Below, one piece after another: positions 43,284 to 51,009 of a DNA stretch of 64,000 nt; position 1 is the stretch's first letter, and each line of letters starts with the position of its first letter. Below the pieces are notes generated by a model, which was not told the DNA's origin, did not search any database, and saw nothing but the letters and a program-made list of their open reading frames with translations. The translations under genes and the position numbers were made by a program. This DNA comes from Caryophanales bacterium UBA4278 (GTDB taxonomy: Bacteria > Bacillota_I > Bacilli_A > RFN20 > CAG-826): NCBI GenBank assembly GCA_002395065.1, contig DGVS01000005.1, forward strand, positions 1 through 64,000. Reading direction: 5' to 3'.

Positions 43284-44585
43284 ATGAGAATGGTAGATAT
43301 TATTACAAAAAAGCGTGATGGTAAGGAATTAACCGACCAAGAAATCACGTTCTTTGTTGACGGATATGTCGCTGGAAGAATTCCAGACTATCAAGTTTCC
43401 GCACTTTTAATGGCCATCGTCTTTAAAGGCATGACCAACCGTGAAATCGTCACTTTAACTGACCGTATGGAACATAGTGGCGATGTTATGGATTTAAGTG
43501 ATATTAAGGGAGTAAAAGTTGATAAACACTCCACAGGTGGTGTTGGTGATAAAACTACCTTGGCCCTTGGGCCAATGGTTGCCGCTTGCGGTGCTGTCTT
43601 AGCTAAAATGAGCGGTCGTGGTTTAGGTCACACCGGTGGAACACTTGATAAACTCGAATCAATTCCAGGTATGAATGTGTTTGTTTCTGATGAACAATTT
43701 AGAAAACAAGTTGCTGAAATTGGATGCGCAGTTGTCGGACAGACCGGACAACTCGTTCCAGCTGATAAAAAGTTATACGCCCTTCGTGACGTTACTGGCA
43801 CAGTTGAGTCAATGCCTTTAATTGCTTCTTCGGTTATGTCAAAGAAGCTTGCTAGTGGATCAGACTGCATCTTACTCGATGTGAAGTTTGGTAACGGCGC
43901 TTTCATGAAGAATATTGAAGCTGCTAAAGAACTTGCTATCGTGATGTGCAAGATTGGTAATGCACTAGGACGTGATACTCGCGCCGTCTTAACTGATATG
44001 GAACAACCATTAGGCTTTGCCGTAGGCAATGCCTTAGAAGTTAAAGAAGCAATTGCTACCTTACATGGCCACGGTCCAAAAGATTTCACTGAATTATGCT
44101 TACGTTCAGGCGCGATCATGCTTGAGCAAGCCAAGATTGCCAAATCAGAAGAAGAAGCCATGGAAATGCTCAAGAAAGTTATTGCTGATGGTTCTGCTTT
44201 TGAAAAATTCCGTCAAATGGTCATTGCCCAAGGTGGTGATGTTTCCTATATCGATCATCCAGAAAAATTCCCAGAATCCAAATATGTCGTTGAAGTCAAA
44301 GCGGCTAAAGATGGTTATATTAAGCGCATTGTGGCCCTTGAAATTGGCGAAAGCGCTATGCGCTTAGGCGCCGGTAGAGAAACATTTGATGATGTCATCG
44401 ATATGTCTGCTGGTATCGTCTTAAGTAAGAAGGTTGGAGACAAGGTCAAGAAGGGCGATGTGCTTTGCACAGTTCACACCAATGTTGAAGATCATGCTCA
44501 AATCCTTAAGGATATTGAAGAAGCTTTCCATATTGTTGATGAATTTGTCGCTGTTCCTCCAACTGTTCACGATTACATTCATTAA
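43284..44585 (+). CDS. pdp: Pyrimidine-nucleoside (thymidine) phosphorylase
   Basis: 433 residues, the usual length. The family signature KMSGRGLGHTGGTLDKLESIPG is split by the phosphate-binding VDKHSTGGVGDKT motif just before it. The three domains (helical, glycosyltransferase, C-terminal PYNP) are all present. It cleaves uridine, thymidine or deoxyuridine with phosphate for nucleoside salvage. TATAAT (43264-43269) and GAGG precede the ATG; a second ATG two codons on is possible. Confidence 0.95.
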   Translation: MRMVDIITKKRDGKELTDQEITFFVDGYVAGRIPDYQVSALLMAIVFKGMTNREIVTLTDRMEHSGDVMDLSDIKGVKVDKHSTGGVGDKTTLALGPMVAACGAVLAKMSGRGLGHTGGTLDKLESIPGMNVFVSDEQFRKQVAEIGCAVVGQTGQLVPADKKLYALRDVTGTVESMPLIASSVMSKKLASGSDCILLDVKFGNGAFMKNIEAAKELAIVMCKIGNALGRDTRAVLTDMEQPLGFAVGNALEVKEAIATLHGHGPKDFTELCLRSGAIMLEQAKIAKSEEEAMEMLKKVIADGSAFEKFRQMVIAQGGDVSYIDHPEKFPESKYVVEVKAAKDGYIKRIVALEIGESAMRLGAGRETFDDVIDMSAGIVLSKKVGDKVKKGDVLCTVHTNVEDHAQILKDIEEAFHIVDEFVAVPPTVHDYIH

Positions 44586-44587
44586 TA

Positions 44588-45037
44588 ATGAAAATTGTCA
44601 TTCAAAATGTAACAAGAGCCTCATGTGAGGTCGATAAAAAAATCGTGGGAAGTATTTCCCGCGGTTTTTGTCTATTTGTTGGTTTTACCAATGGAGACAA
44701 TAAAAAGCTCGTTGAAAAAATGAGTAATAAACTTCTTTCGTTACGTTTGTTTGATGATAAAAATGGTAAAACAAATCTTTCTTTGAAAGATATTAACGGA
44801 GAAATCCTCTCGATTTCGCAGTTTACTCTGTATGCATCGGTTAAAGATGGACGTCGTCCAAGCTTTGTTAATGCTCTTAATCCAAAGGAAGCTTGTGAAT
44901 TATATGATTACTTTAATCAATGTCTAAAAGATGCTGGATATAAAGTAGAAACTGGTATTTTTGGTGCAATGATGAAAATTGATTTAGTCAATGATGGCCC
45001 ATTTACAACCATTCTTGATTCAAAGGAGCTTTTCTAA
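44588..45037 (+). CDS. dtd: D-aminoacyl-tRNA deacylase
   Basis: 149 residues. It removes D-amino acids and glycine mischarged on tRNA. Family motifs SQFTLYA (SQFTL with the catalytic region) and NDGPFT (usual NxGP-V/F-T) are present, along with RRPSF and the MKIVIQNVTRASCEVD N-terminus. It starts two bases after pdp and overlaps mnmA by one base (TAATG), so it is cotranscribed with both. Confidence 0.95.
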   Translation: MKIVIQNVTRASCEVDKKIVGSISRGFCLFVGFTNGDNKKLVEKMSNKLLSLRLFDDKNGKTNLSLKDINGEILSISQFTLYASVKDGRRPSFVNALNPKEACELYDYFNQCLKDAGYKVETGIFGAMMKIDLVNDGPFTTILDSKELF

Positions 45038-46164
45038 TGAAAGTCATGCTTGGCTTAAGTGGTGGTGTTGACTCTGCCGTCGCAGCATACCTTCTAAAGA
45101 AGGAAGGTTATGATGTTGTCTGTTGCTTTATGCGTAATTGGGACGCGATGGCAAATGGAGATTACCTTGGTAATCCAACTGTAAATGATGATCAATGTCC
45201 ACAAGAAAAAGACTATCAAGATGCCCAAAAAGTTGCCGCTAAACTTGGTCTTCCACTCTTAAGAGTGGACTTTATTAAAGAATACTGGGATCATGTTTTC
45301 TCATTCTTCATTGAAGAATATGAACACGGAAGAACACCGAACCCTGATATTTTGTGTAACAAATACATTAAGTTTGATGCCTTTTTAAAGCTTGCTAAAG
45401 AGCATGGCTGTGACATGATCGCGATGGGGCACTATGCATCTAGAGAAGAAAAAGATGGTCATTTCTATTTAAAGAAATGCGCCGATACAAACAAAGATCA
45501 AACATATTTCTTATCTCAGATTAATGAAGAACAAATTCGTTCATGTCTATTTCCATTAGGAAATATCGACAAAACTGAAGTCAGACGAATCGCTCATGAA
45601 TTACAACTCGATTCAGTGATGGATAAAAAAGACTCTACTGGAGTTTGTTTTATCGGCGAAAGAAACTTCCGTGAATTCTTAAAGAACTATATTCCTGCAC
45701 AAAGTGGCAATATCATAGATATTGATACAGGTAAAATTATTGGAACACATCGTGGTGTTTACTATTACACGATTGGTCAACATAAAGGACTAGGAATCGG
45801 TGGTATTTCAGGCGAAACAGCGACAGGATGGTTCATTGTTAAAAAGGATGCTAAGAAAAACATCCTTTATGTTACGCGTGGAGACGCACAACAATATTTA
45901 ATGTCTAATAAGTGTGTTGTTCGTAAGCTGAATATTATTAACCCGAATGAAAAGTTCCCTCAAAAAGTTGGAGTAAAATTCCGTTATCGTCAGCCAGATC
46001 ATCCGGCAATAATCAATCTTGAAGAAGATGCGATTATTTGTACATACGACTGCTATAAAGCAGTCACCCCTGGACAAGAAGCTGTTTTCTATAATAAAGA
46101 CGGTCTTCTGATTGCTTCAGGAACAATTGACGAAGTTTATCTTGATGATAAACGAATCGATTAA
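45037..46164 (+). CDS. mnmA: tRNA-specific 2-thiouridylase MnmA
   Basis: 375 residues. PP-loop motif GLSGGVDSAVAA (6-17), the first catalytic Cys in the NPDILCNKYIKF motif and the second in DSTGVCFIGERNF, and the C-terminal beta-barrel. It thiolates U34 of tRNA-Lys, -Glu and -Gln. It follows dtd with a one-base overlap and is ended by a strong terminator. Confidence 0.96.
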   Translation: MKVMLGLSGGVDSAVAAYLLKKEGYDVVCCFMRNWDAMANGDYLGNPTVNDDQCPQEKDYQDAQKVAAKLGLPLLRVDFIKEYWDHVFSFFIEEYEHGRTPNPDILCNKYIKFDAFLKLAKEHGCDMIAMGHYASREEKDGHFYLKKCADTNKDQTYFLSQINEEQIRSCLFPLGNIDKTEVRRIAHELQLDSVMDKKDSTGVCFIGERNFREFLKNYIPAQSGNIIDIDTGKIIGTHRGVYYYTIGQHKGLGIGGISGETATGWFIVKKDAKKNILYVTRGDAQQYLMSNKCVVRKLNIINPNEKFPQKVGVKFRYRQPDHPAIINLEEDAIICTYDCYKAVTPGQEAVFYNKDGLLIASGTIDEVYLDDKRID

Positions 46165-46169
46165 AGAAA

Positions 46170-46195
46170 ACACACCTTATAGGTGTGTCTTTTTA
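46170..46195 (+). terminator. mnmA terminator (possibly bidirectional)
   Basis: ACACACCT-TAT-AGGTGTGT (eight pairs) followed by CTTTTTAT. A-rich sequence upstream allows it to act for the convergent ABC operon too. Confidence 0.88.
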
Positions 46196-46208
46196 TAAAA
46201 GTCAATAA

Positions 46209-47234
46209 TTAACCAAGAATCGCTGAGTCTGAGAGAGTATCATTCTCACTTGATTTAGAGAACATATCCAACAGCTGAGTGATAGTTAATTTTTTCTTTT
46301 CATCTCCACTAACATCAACAGTGATCTTTCCCTTAGACATCATTATGAGACGGTTGCCATATTTAATGGCATCGTTCATGTTGTGGGTAATCATAATTGT
46401 TGTTAAGTGTTGCTCACGAACAATGCGTTCAGTAATCTCGAGAACTTTTGAGGCAGTTTTTGGATCCAAAGCAGCGGTATGTTCGTCTAATAAAAGAACT
46501 GGTTTGGTGACGTCATATTCGCGTATTTTTGTATCGAAAGCATTATATGCTTCTTTGATTTTGTGAGACTTTTCTTGAACACTTAACCCATGATCTTTGA
46601 CAATTGATTTAACCTTAGCTTTATAAATTTCTTTCTGTTCGTGATAGACACGTTCAACTTCTTCTTTAGCTTCGTCACGACGAGCTGGATTGAATTTGAC
46701 ATAGTCTTTACGAATTTGCTTAAAGCTTGGTTTTTGAGAAATGGTAGCCATTAACAAAGTAATTGCTTGTCTTTGTCCTCCGGACAATAAGCCGACCTTT
46801 TGATAGAGTCTTGATTCAAGCCCTAATCCTAAGGATTTTAATTGTTCTTCGTAGTAGGATTTATCTTTATTGGAAATAGACCAACGGAACATTGAATTAC
46901 GTTTTCCGCGGTTTCTTGCTAAAGCAAGGTTTTCGATGACAGTCATGTCAGTCGCTGTACCTTTCATCGGGTCTTGGAAGACGTGTCCAAAGTAAGGCGC
47001 ACGACGATGTTCGCTTAAATTAGCAACATTGGTTCCGTTAAGTAAAATGAAACCAGTATCCGCTTCAAGTGAACCAGAAATAATGTTAAGTAATGTTGAT
47101 TTACCAGCACCATTTGAACCGATGACGGTGATAAAGTCACCTTCATTTAGAACTAGGTTAAGGTTATCAATTGCTTTGTGTTCGTTGACCGTTCCAGGGT
47201 TAAATGTTTTAGTGATATTTTTTAGTTCAATCAT
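46209..47234 (-). CDS. ABC transporter ATPase, TrpZ-like, with a central insert
   Basis: 341 residues, about 80 more than usual for this family. Walker A GSNGAGKS (39-46), Q-loop FQDPMKGTA (86-94), signature LSGGQ (150-154), Walker B PVLLLDE (245-251) and H-loop ITHNM (about 281) are all intact. An extra, Lys/Glu-rich, probably helical segment of about 75 residues (about 167-242) separates the signature from Walker B, where relatives have a few residues. It overlaps the permease stop by four bases. With the two genes below it forms a TrpXYZ-type importer, expected to take up tryptophan or a related amino acid. Confidence 0.87.
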   Translation of the reverse strand: MIELKNITKTFNPGTVNEHKAIDNLNLVLNEGDFITVIGSNGAGKSTLLNIISGSLEADTGFILLNGTNVANLSEHRRAPYFGHVFQDPMKGTATDMTVIENLALARNRGKRNSMFRWSISNKDKSYYEEQLKSLGLGLESRLYQKVGLLSGGQRQAITLLMATISQKPSFKQIRKDYVKFNPARRDEAKEEVERVYHEQKEIYKAKVKSIVKDHGLSVQEKSHKIKEAYNAFDTKIREYDVTKPVLLLDEHTAALDPKTASKVLEITERIVREQHLTTIMITHNMNDAIKYGNRLIMMSKGKITVDVSGDEKKKLTITQLLDMFSKSSENDTLSDSAILG

Positions 47235-48160
47235 TTGGTATCTCCCCCTTTCACAATTTTCTTGTTTTGATAATGTTTCTTAATTCTCATACCATAGGTA
47301 TGTTGTAGGTAAGGAACACCAAGGAAAATAATGACGATCACGGCTGCAAGCATCTTCAACAAGTTGGTGTCTAGTCCAAGGAAAACAACAGTTTGGAAGA
47401 TAATATAATAAATTAATCCGCCTACTGCGCATCCAAGTAAACGAACGAGGAAGTTTTGCGAAATCTTGCTCATAATCGCTGTACCGATAACAACCGCGCA
47501 AAGTCCAATAACGATGGCGCCTTTGCCCATGTTGATATCCGCGAAGCCCTGGTACTGCGCTAAAAGCGCACCAGAAAGGGCCACTAGAGCATTGGAAATC
47601 ATTAGACCGAGCACAATATTAAACTTTGTATTAATGCCTTGTGCACGGGCCATATCCTGGTTGTTACCAGTTGCACGAATCGAAGCGCCAAGTTGTGTAC
47701 CAAAGAAAAGGTAGAGTATTACGACAATAAGACCAATAATCAGTGCCCCTTTCCAAAGAGCATCTCCAACAAGTCCTTGACTGAAAATAACAGTGTTTGA
47801 ATAAACGGAAACAGCAACGTTACTCTTGCCAGCACTAATAATTAAGTTGATACTCCATAAAGCCATTTGCGTTAAAATACCAGCCAAAATTGCTGGGATA
47901 CCTAATAAGGTATGGAGTAAACCGGTAATTAATCCGCATATTGCACCAGCGAGTGTTGCGATAACAAGAGCAAGAATAAAATGCATACCGCTTGTAATTA
48001 AGACGGCAGCAACGATTCCACCTGTCACAAAAGAGCCGTCGACAGTTAAGTCGGCGATATTAAGAACCTTATAAGTGATATAAACCCCGATGGCCATCAC
48101 ACTCCAAATTAAACCGAGTGATAATGCCCCAGGAAGAGTATTTAAGAAATCGAGCATCAT
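47231..48160 (-). CDS. ABC transporter permease, TrpY-like
   Basis: 309 residues with about eight to nine membrane helices of the BPD_transp_2 (branched-chain/ribose-type) family. The GVYITYKVLNIADLTVDGSFVTGG N-terminus and ATGNNQDMARAQGIN loop (EAA-like) match permeases paired with ABC_sub_bind proteins. It is the middle gene of the three-gene importer operon on the minus strand, nine bases after the binding protein and overlapping the ATPase gene. Confidence 0.9.
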   Translation of the reverse strand: MMLDFLNTLPGALSLGLIWSVMAIGVYITYKVLNIADLTVDGSFVTGGIVAAVLITSGMHFILALVIATLAGAICGLITGLLHTLLGIPAILAGILTQMALWSINLIISAGKSNVAVSVYSNTVIFSQGLVGDALWKGALIIGLIVVILYLFFGTQLGASIRATGNNQDMARAQGINTKFNIVLGLMISNALVALSGALLAQYQGFADINMGKGAIVIGLCAVVIGTAIMSKISQNFLVRLLGCAVGGLIYYIIFQTVVFLGLDTNLLKMLAAVIVIIFLGVPYLQHTYGMRIKKHYQNKKIVKGGDTK

Positions 48161-48169
48161 TTTTCCTTA

Positions 48170-49186
48170 TTATTTTTTGAGGAAATCTTTAAAGATTTCA
48201 GTAAGCATTTTAGCTTGTTCGGTAAGTGGGGCAAGATCACTTGTTCCAGAAACGTTTGTTCCAACGACACCACTAAAGTTTGGAATGTTTAAAGCTACGC
48301 CGTATTCAGTAACGGAAGTTCCGAGAACTGGAATTGGTTTTTGAGCAGTTGCGTTAGCAGCAGCTTGCAAAGCTGGTGTTGCGTTAGCCATAATTAAATC
48401 ATAGTTATGTGAAACAAAGTTGTTAGCAATCACAGAGCATGTTGGAATGTCGCCTGAAGCATTCTTGACATCAAATGTAACGTGCGATTCTCCGAGACCT
48501 TGTATAACAGCATCTTTGAAGCCTTGAGTAGCGGCATCAAGAGCTGGATGTTGAATGAGTTGTGAAATACCAATCGTAAACGATTGATTGGATGAATTTT
48601 GGAATGCAATTGGTGCTGGTGTTACTGCCGTAGCATTCGAATTGACTTCAACATAATCGGATGGGACAGTAATTCCCAGTTCATTACAAATTTCCGCGTT
48701 ATATTTCTTCACTGGATTTTGATCGTAAGCAATTTCCATTGTCTTAATGTCGGCATGACCGAGTAAAACCTCAACGGCCATTTCTCCGGTCTTAAATCCA
48801 ATATTGTAGTAGTTGATGGAGAGTGTGATTGCTCCACAGCCTTTGCAAATACCTTCTTCGCCAGCATAAACTGGTTTTTTGTTAGCACGAGCAATATTGT
48901 TAATGATTTCAGTATTTGCTGCACAGGTATTGTCAGTTGGGATATAAATGCTGTCAATATCATTGATATTGCCATTTAAAACAGCAGAGATATCGTTGGA
49001 ATCGGAGAATGAGATGAGTTTAGCTGTGTAGCCTTTTTTCTCCAATTCTTCTTTTACAACGTTTACTTGATAAATTGAATTGGCTTCGGCTGAACAATAA
49101 AGCAAACCAACATTAGCGTGTTGTTTACTACAACCTGCTAAGCAGGCTAGTGCAGTCGCTGCCATTAAGAAGAGACCTTTTTTCAT
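48170..49186 (-). CDS. ABC transporter substrate-binding lipoprotein, TrpX-like
   Basis: 338 residues. Signal peptide with lipobox LAGC (Cys 19), then an ABC_sub_bind (PF04392) two-lobe fold: VNVVKEELEKKGYTAKLISF, DSIYIPTDNTCAANTEIINNIA and PVYAGEEGICKGCGAITLSINYYNIGFKTGEMA are typical. Binding proteins of this family take tryptophan or tyrosine in Streptococcus and relatives. The gene heads the importer operon and is divergent from the HTH-TrpB gene, which supports tryptophan or indole as the ligand. Confidence 0.9.
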   Translation of the reverse strand: MKKGLFLMAATALACLAGCSKQHANVGLLYCSAEANSIYQVNVVKEELEKKGYTAKLISFSDSNDISAVLNGNINDIDSIYIPTDNTCAANTEIINNIARANKKPVYAGEEGICKGCGAITLSINYYNIGFKTGEMAVEVLLGHADIKTMEIAYDQNPVKKYNAEICNELGITVPSDYVEVNSNATAVTPAPIAFQNSSNQSFTIGISQLIQHPALDAATQGFKDAVIQGLGESHVTFDVKNASGDIPTCSVIANNFVSHNYDLIMANATPALQAAANATAQKPIPVLGTSVTEYGVALNIPNFSGVVGTNVSGTSDLAPLTEQAKMLTEIFKDFLKK

Positions 49187-49222
49187 AATTTTACCTCTTA
49201 ATCACTTTCTATTTATGTTTGA

Positions 49223-49240
49223 TTCACCTAATTTGGTGAA
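49223..49240. promoter_or_regulatory. Near-perfect palindrome in the trpX/HTH-trpB intergenic region
   Basis: TTCACC-TAATTT-GGTGAA matches its own reverse complement at 16 of 18 positions. It starts 37 bases before the trpX-like ATG, with AT-rich possible -10 sequence just upstream of it on the minus strand. No T run follows, so it is more likely an operator than a terminator. It is a candidate site for the HTH-TrpB protein. Confidence 0.5.
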
Positions 49241-49349
49241 AGTTTTCTAATAATTCATTAATTATCTGAAAATTTGAAATGTTGCTTAAATTCTACAAAA
49301 TTTAACGCTTTTTGTATATAGAAATTTTTTGATGAGTTTTTGAATGTAC

Positions 49350-49378
49350 TTGTTATTTTGCTATCGGTATTTTATAAT
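49350..49378 (+). promoter_or_regulatory. Promoter of the HTH-trpB gene
   Basis: TTGTTA (49350-49355), 17-base spacer, TATAAT (49373-49378). Transcription should start near 49385, giving a leader of about 20 bases with GAGGAA as ribosome binding site. Confidence 0.7.
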
Positions 49379-49404
49379 TGTGCCGAAAGATGAGGAACGG
49401 AACA

Positions 49405-50805
49405 ATGTATATTTCAGTCAAAGAAGCAGCAGAAAAGTGGGGAATTAACGAACGTCGTGTTCGTCTTTTATGCCAGGAAAACCGCATCGAAGGTTTAAAG
49501 AAGAAAGGTAAAGCTTATCTTATTCCAGACAACGCACCAAAACCACTTGATCGAAGAGGCAAAACAAATCCTATTAAAATTAATAATAATAAAGAAATAA
49601 ATTTCGCGACATATCGTAAAGAATATCCGACAAAAGACGGTTATTTTGGCGAATATGGTGGGTCTTATTTTGATGAAAAAACAAACAAGATTTTCCAAGA
49701 AATCTATAATGCCTACCTCACCATTTGTAAATCCTCGAAATTTATCAACGAATTACGTGAAATCCGCAAGAATTACCAAGGAAGACCAACACCAGTTTAT
49801 CACTGTGAACGTCTCTCAAATTACCTTGGAAAAGTTCAAATTTATTTGAAAAGAGAAGATTTAAACCATAATGGTTCTCATAAACTAAATAACTGCATGG
49901 GCCAAGCACTTTTAGCAAAATATCTTGGCAAAACTAAGTTAATTGCCGAAACTGGTGCTGGTTCTCATGGCTCAGCTGTGGCAACTGCAGCAGCTTATTT
50001 TGGTCTAAAATGTGACATTTATATGGGCGCTGTTGATATGGAAAAACAAGCACCAAATGTGAACCGCATGAAAATGCTTGGAGCACGAGTTATTCCAGTT
50101 TATGAAGGAACTCAAACACTAAAAGAAGCTGTTGATGTTGCTTTTGTAAATTATTTAAAAGAATCTAAAGATGCTTTCTATCTTATGGGTTCAGCTGTCG
50201 GACCTCATCCTTATCCACTAATTGTGAGGGATTTCCAGGAAATTATTGGTCGAGAAGCACGTGAACAGTTCTTAGAAATGACTGGAGAATTACCTGATAT
50301 TGTTTGTGCGTGTGTCGGTGGCGGAAGTAACGCTATCGGTATGTTTGAAGTTTTCTTAAATGATCCAGTCCAAATTGTTGGTGTTGAGCCAATGGGTACT
50401 GGAAAGGAAATTGGTAAAAATGCCGCATCGATGACTTTTGGTAAGCCTTATGTTCTCCATGGATTTAAAAACCGTGTCTTATTAAATAAAGATGGTAGCG
50501 TGGCTAATGCTTACTCCATCGCTTCTGGTCTAGATTATCCAGGAGTTGGACCAGAACACTGTTTCCTTCATGATATTGGTCGAGTTGAATATGATAGTGT
50601 GACTGATGAGGAAGCGTTAGAAGCTTTCAAGCTTCTTTCAAGACTTGAAGGTATTATTCCGGCAATCGAATCAGCACATGCACTAGCTTACGCCATTCGC
50701 ATTGCTCGTACTCGTCATTCTGGTTCAATCCTTGTCAATTTAAGTGGACGAGGAGATAAAGATCTCGACTACATCATGAAAAAATACCCAGAAATTCTTG
50801 AATAA
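49405..50805 (+). CDS. trpB: Tryptophan synthase beta chain with N-terminal helix-turn-helix
   Basis: 466 residues. Residues 1-52 are an excisionase/MerR-type DNA-binding helix-turn-helix (VKEAAEKWGINERRVRLLCQENRIEG, then a basic GLKKKGKAYLIP wing). Residues about 75-466 are a complete TrpB: PLP lysine K160 in SHKLNN, catalytic Glu E182 in AETGAG, phosphate loop GGGSNA, and SGRGDKD near the end. The usual GQHGVA after the Glu reads GSHGSA. No trpA or other trp gene is in the window, and a TrpXYZ-like importer is divergent, so the enzyme may make tryptophan from indole or act as a ligand-sensing repressor. The ATG at 49405 is chosen for its ribosome binding site; TTG at 49378 lies at the -10 box. 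Confidence 0.9.
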   Translation: MYISVKEAAEKWGINERRVRLLCQENRIEGLKKKGKAYLIPDNAPKPLDRRGKTNPIKINNNKEINFATYRKEYPTKDGYFGEYGGSYFDEKTNKIFQEIYNAYLTICKSSKFINELREIRKNYQGRPTPVYHCERLSNYLGKVQIYLKREDLNHNGSHKLNNCMGQALLAKYLGKTKLIAETGAGSHGSAVATAAAYFGLKCDIYMGAVDMEKQAPNVNRMKMLGARVIPVYEGTQTLKEAVDVAFVNYLKESKDAFYLMGSAVGPHPYPLIVRDFQEIIGREAREQFLEMTGELPDIVCACVGGGSNAIGMFEVFLNDPVQIVGVEPMGTGKEIGKNAASMTFGKPYVLHGFKNRVLLNKDGSVANAYSIASGLDYPGVGPEHCFLHDIGRVEYDSVTDEEALEAFKLLSRLEGIIPAIESAHALAYAIRIARTRHSGSILVNLSGRGDKDLDYIMKKYPEILE

Positions 50806-50839
50806 TTGTTTTAATTATTCGAATTTGTGATATATTTAT

Positions 50840-50990
50840 TGTGCTCCGATAAAGGAACTTGCCACTCCTTTGGAGATGATGAAGAATCATCGTGTCTCTG
50901 CGTTAAAGAGAAAACTAATTAAGTGCAATACAAAGTATTGAAAGAGGATGGTACCGCGATAAGTTCGTTCCTCTGAGATACTTTTTTATT
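50840..50990 (+). promoter_or_regulatory. T-box leader of alaS
   Basis: The T-box core GGATGGTACCGCG is at 50946-50958. Its UGGU bulge can pair with the ACCA end of tRNA-Ala. AGAGGA (50943-50948) pairs with TCCTCT (50969-50974) to give the antiterminator. AAGTAT (50933-50938) and ATACTT (50978-50983) extend the same helix, followed by T6. Upstream are three small hairpins (CTCC-TTT-GGAG, GATGAT...ATCATC, CTCT...AGAG). The Ala specifier codon could not be fixed with confidence (GCC near 50861 or GCG near 50900 are candidates). Confidence 0.85.
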
Positions 50991-51009
50991 TTGTTTAGGA
51001 GGTCAAGAT

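Noticed and set aside
43628..44173. 181-codon antisense frame in pdp
   Set aside because: It lies fully inside a well-conserved gene and has an unnatural composition.
46170..49404. T-box or other tRNA-type leader before the Trp importer
   Set aside because: No TGGTACCGCG-like core was found upstream of the binding-protein gene on the minus strand.
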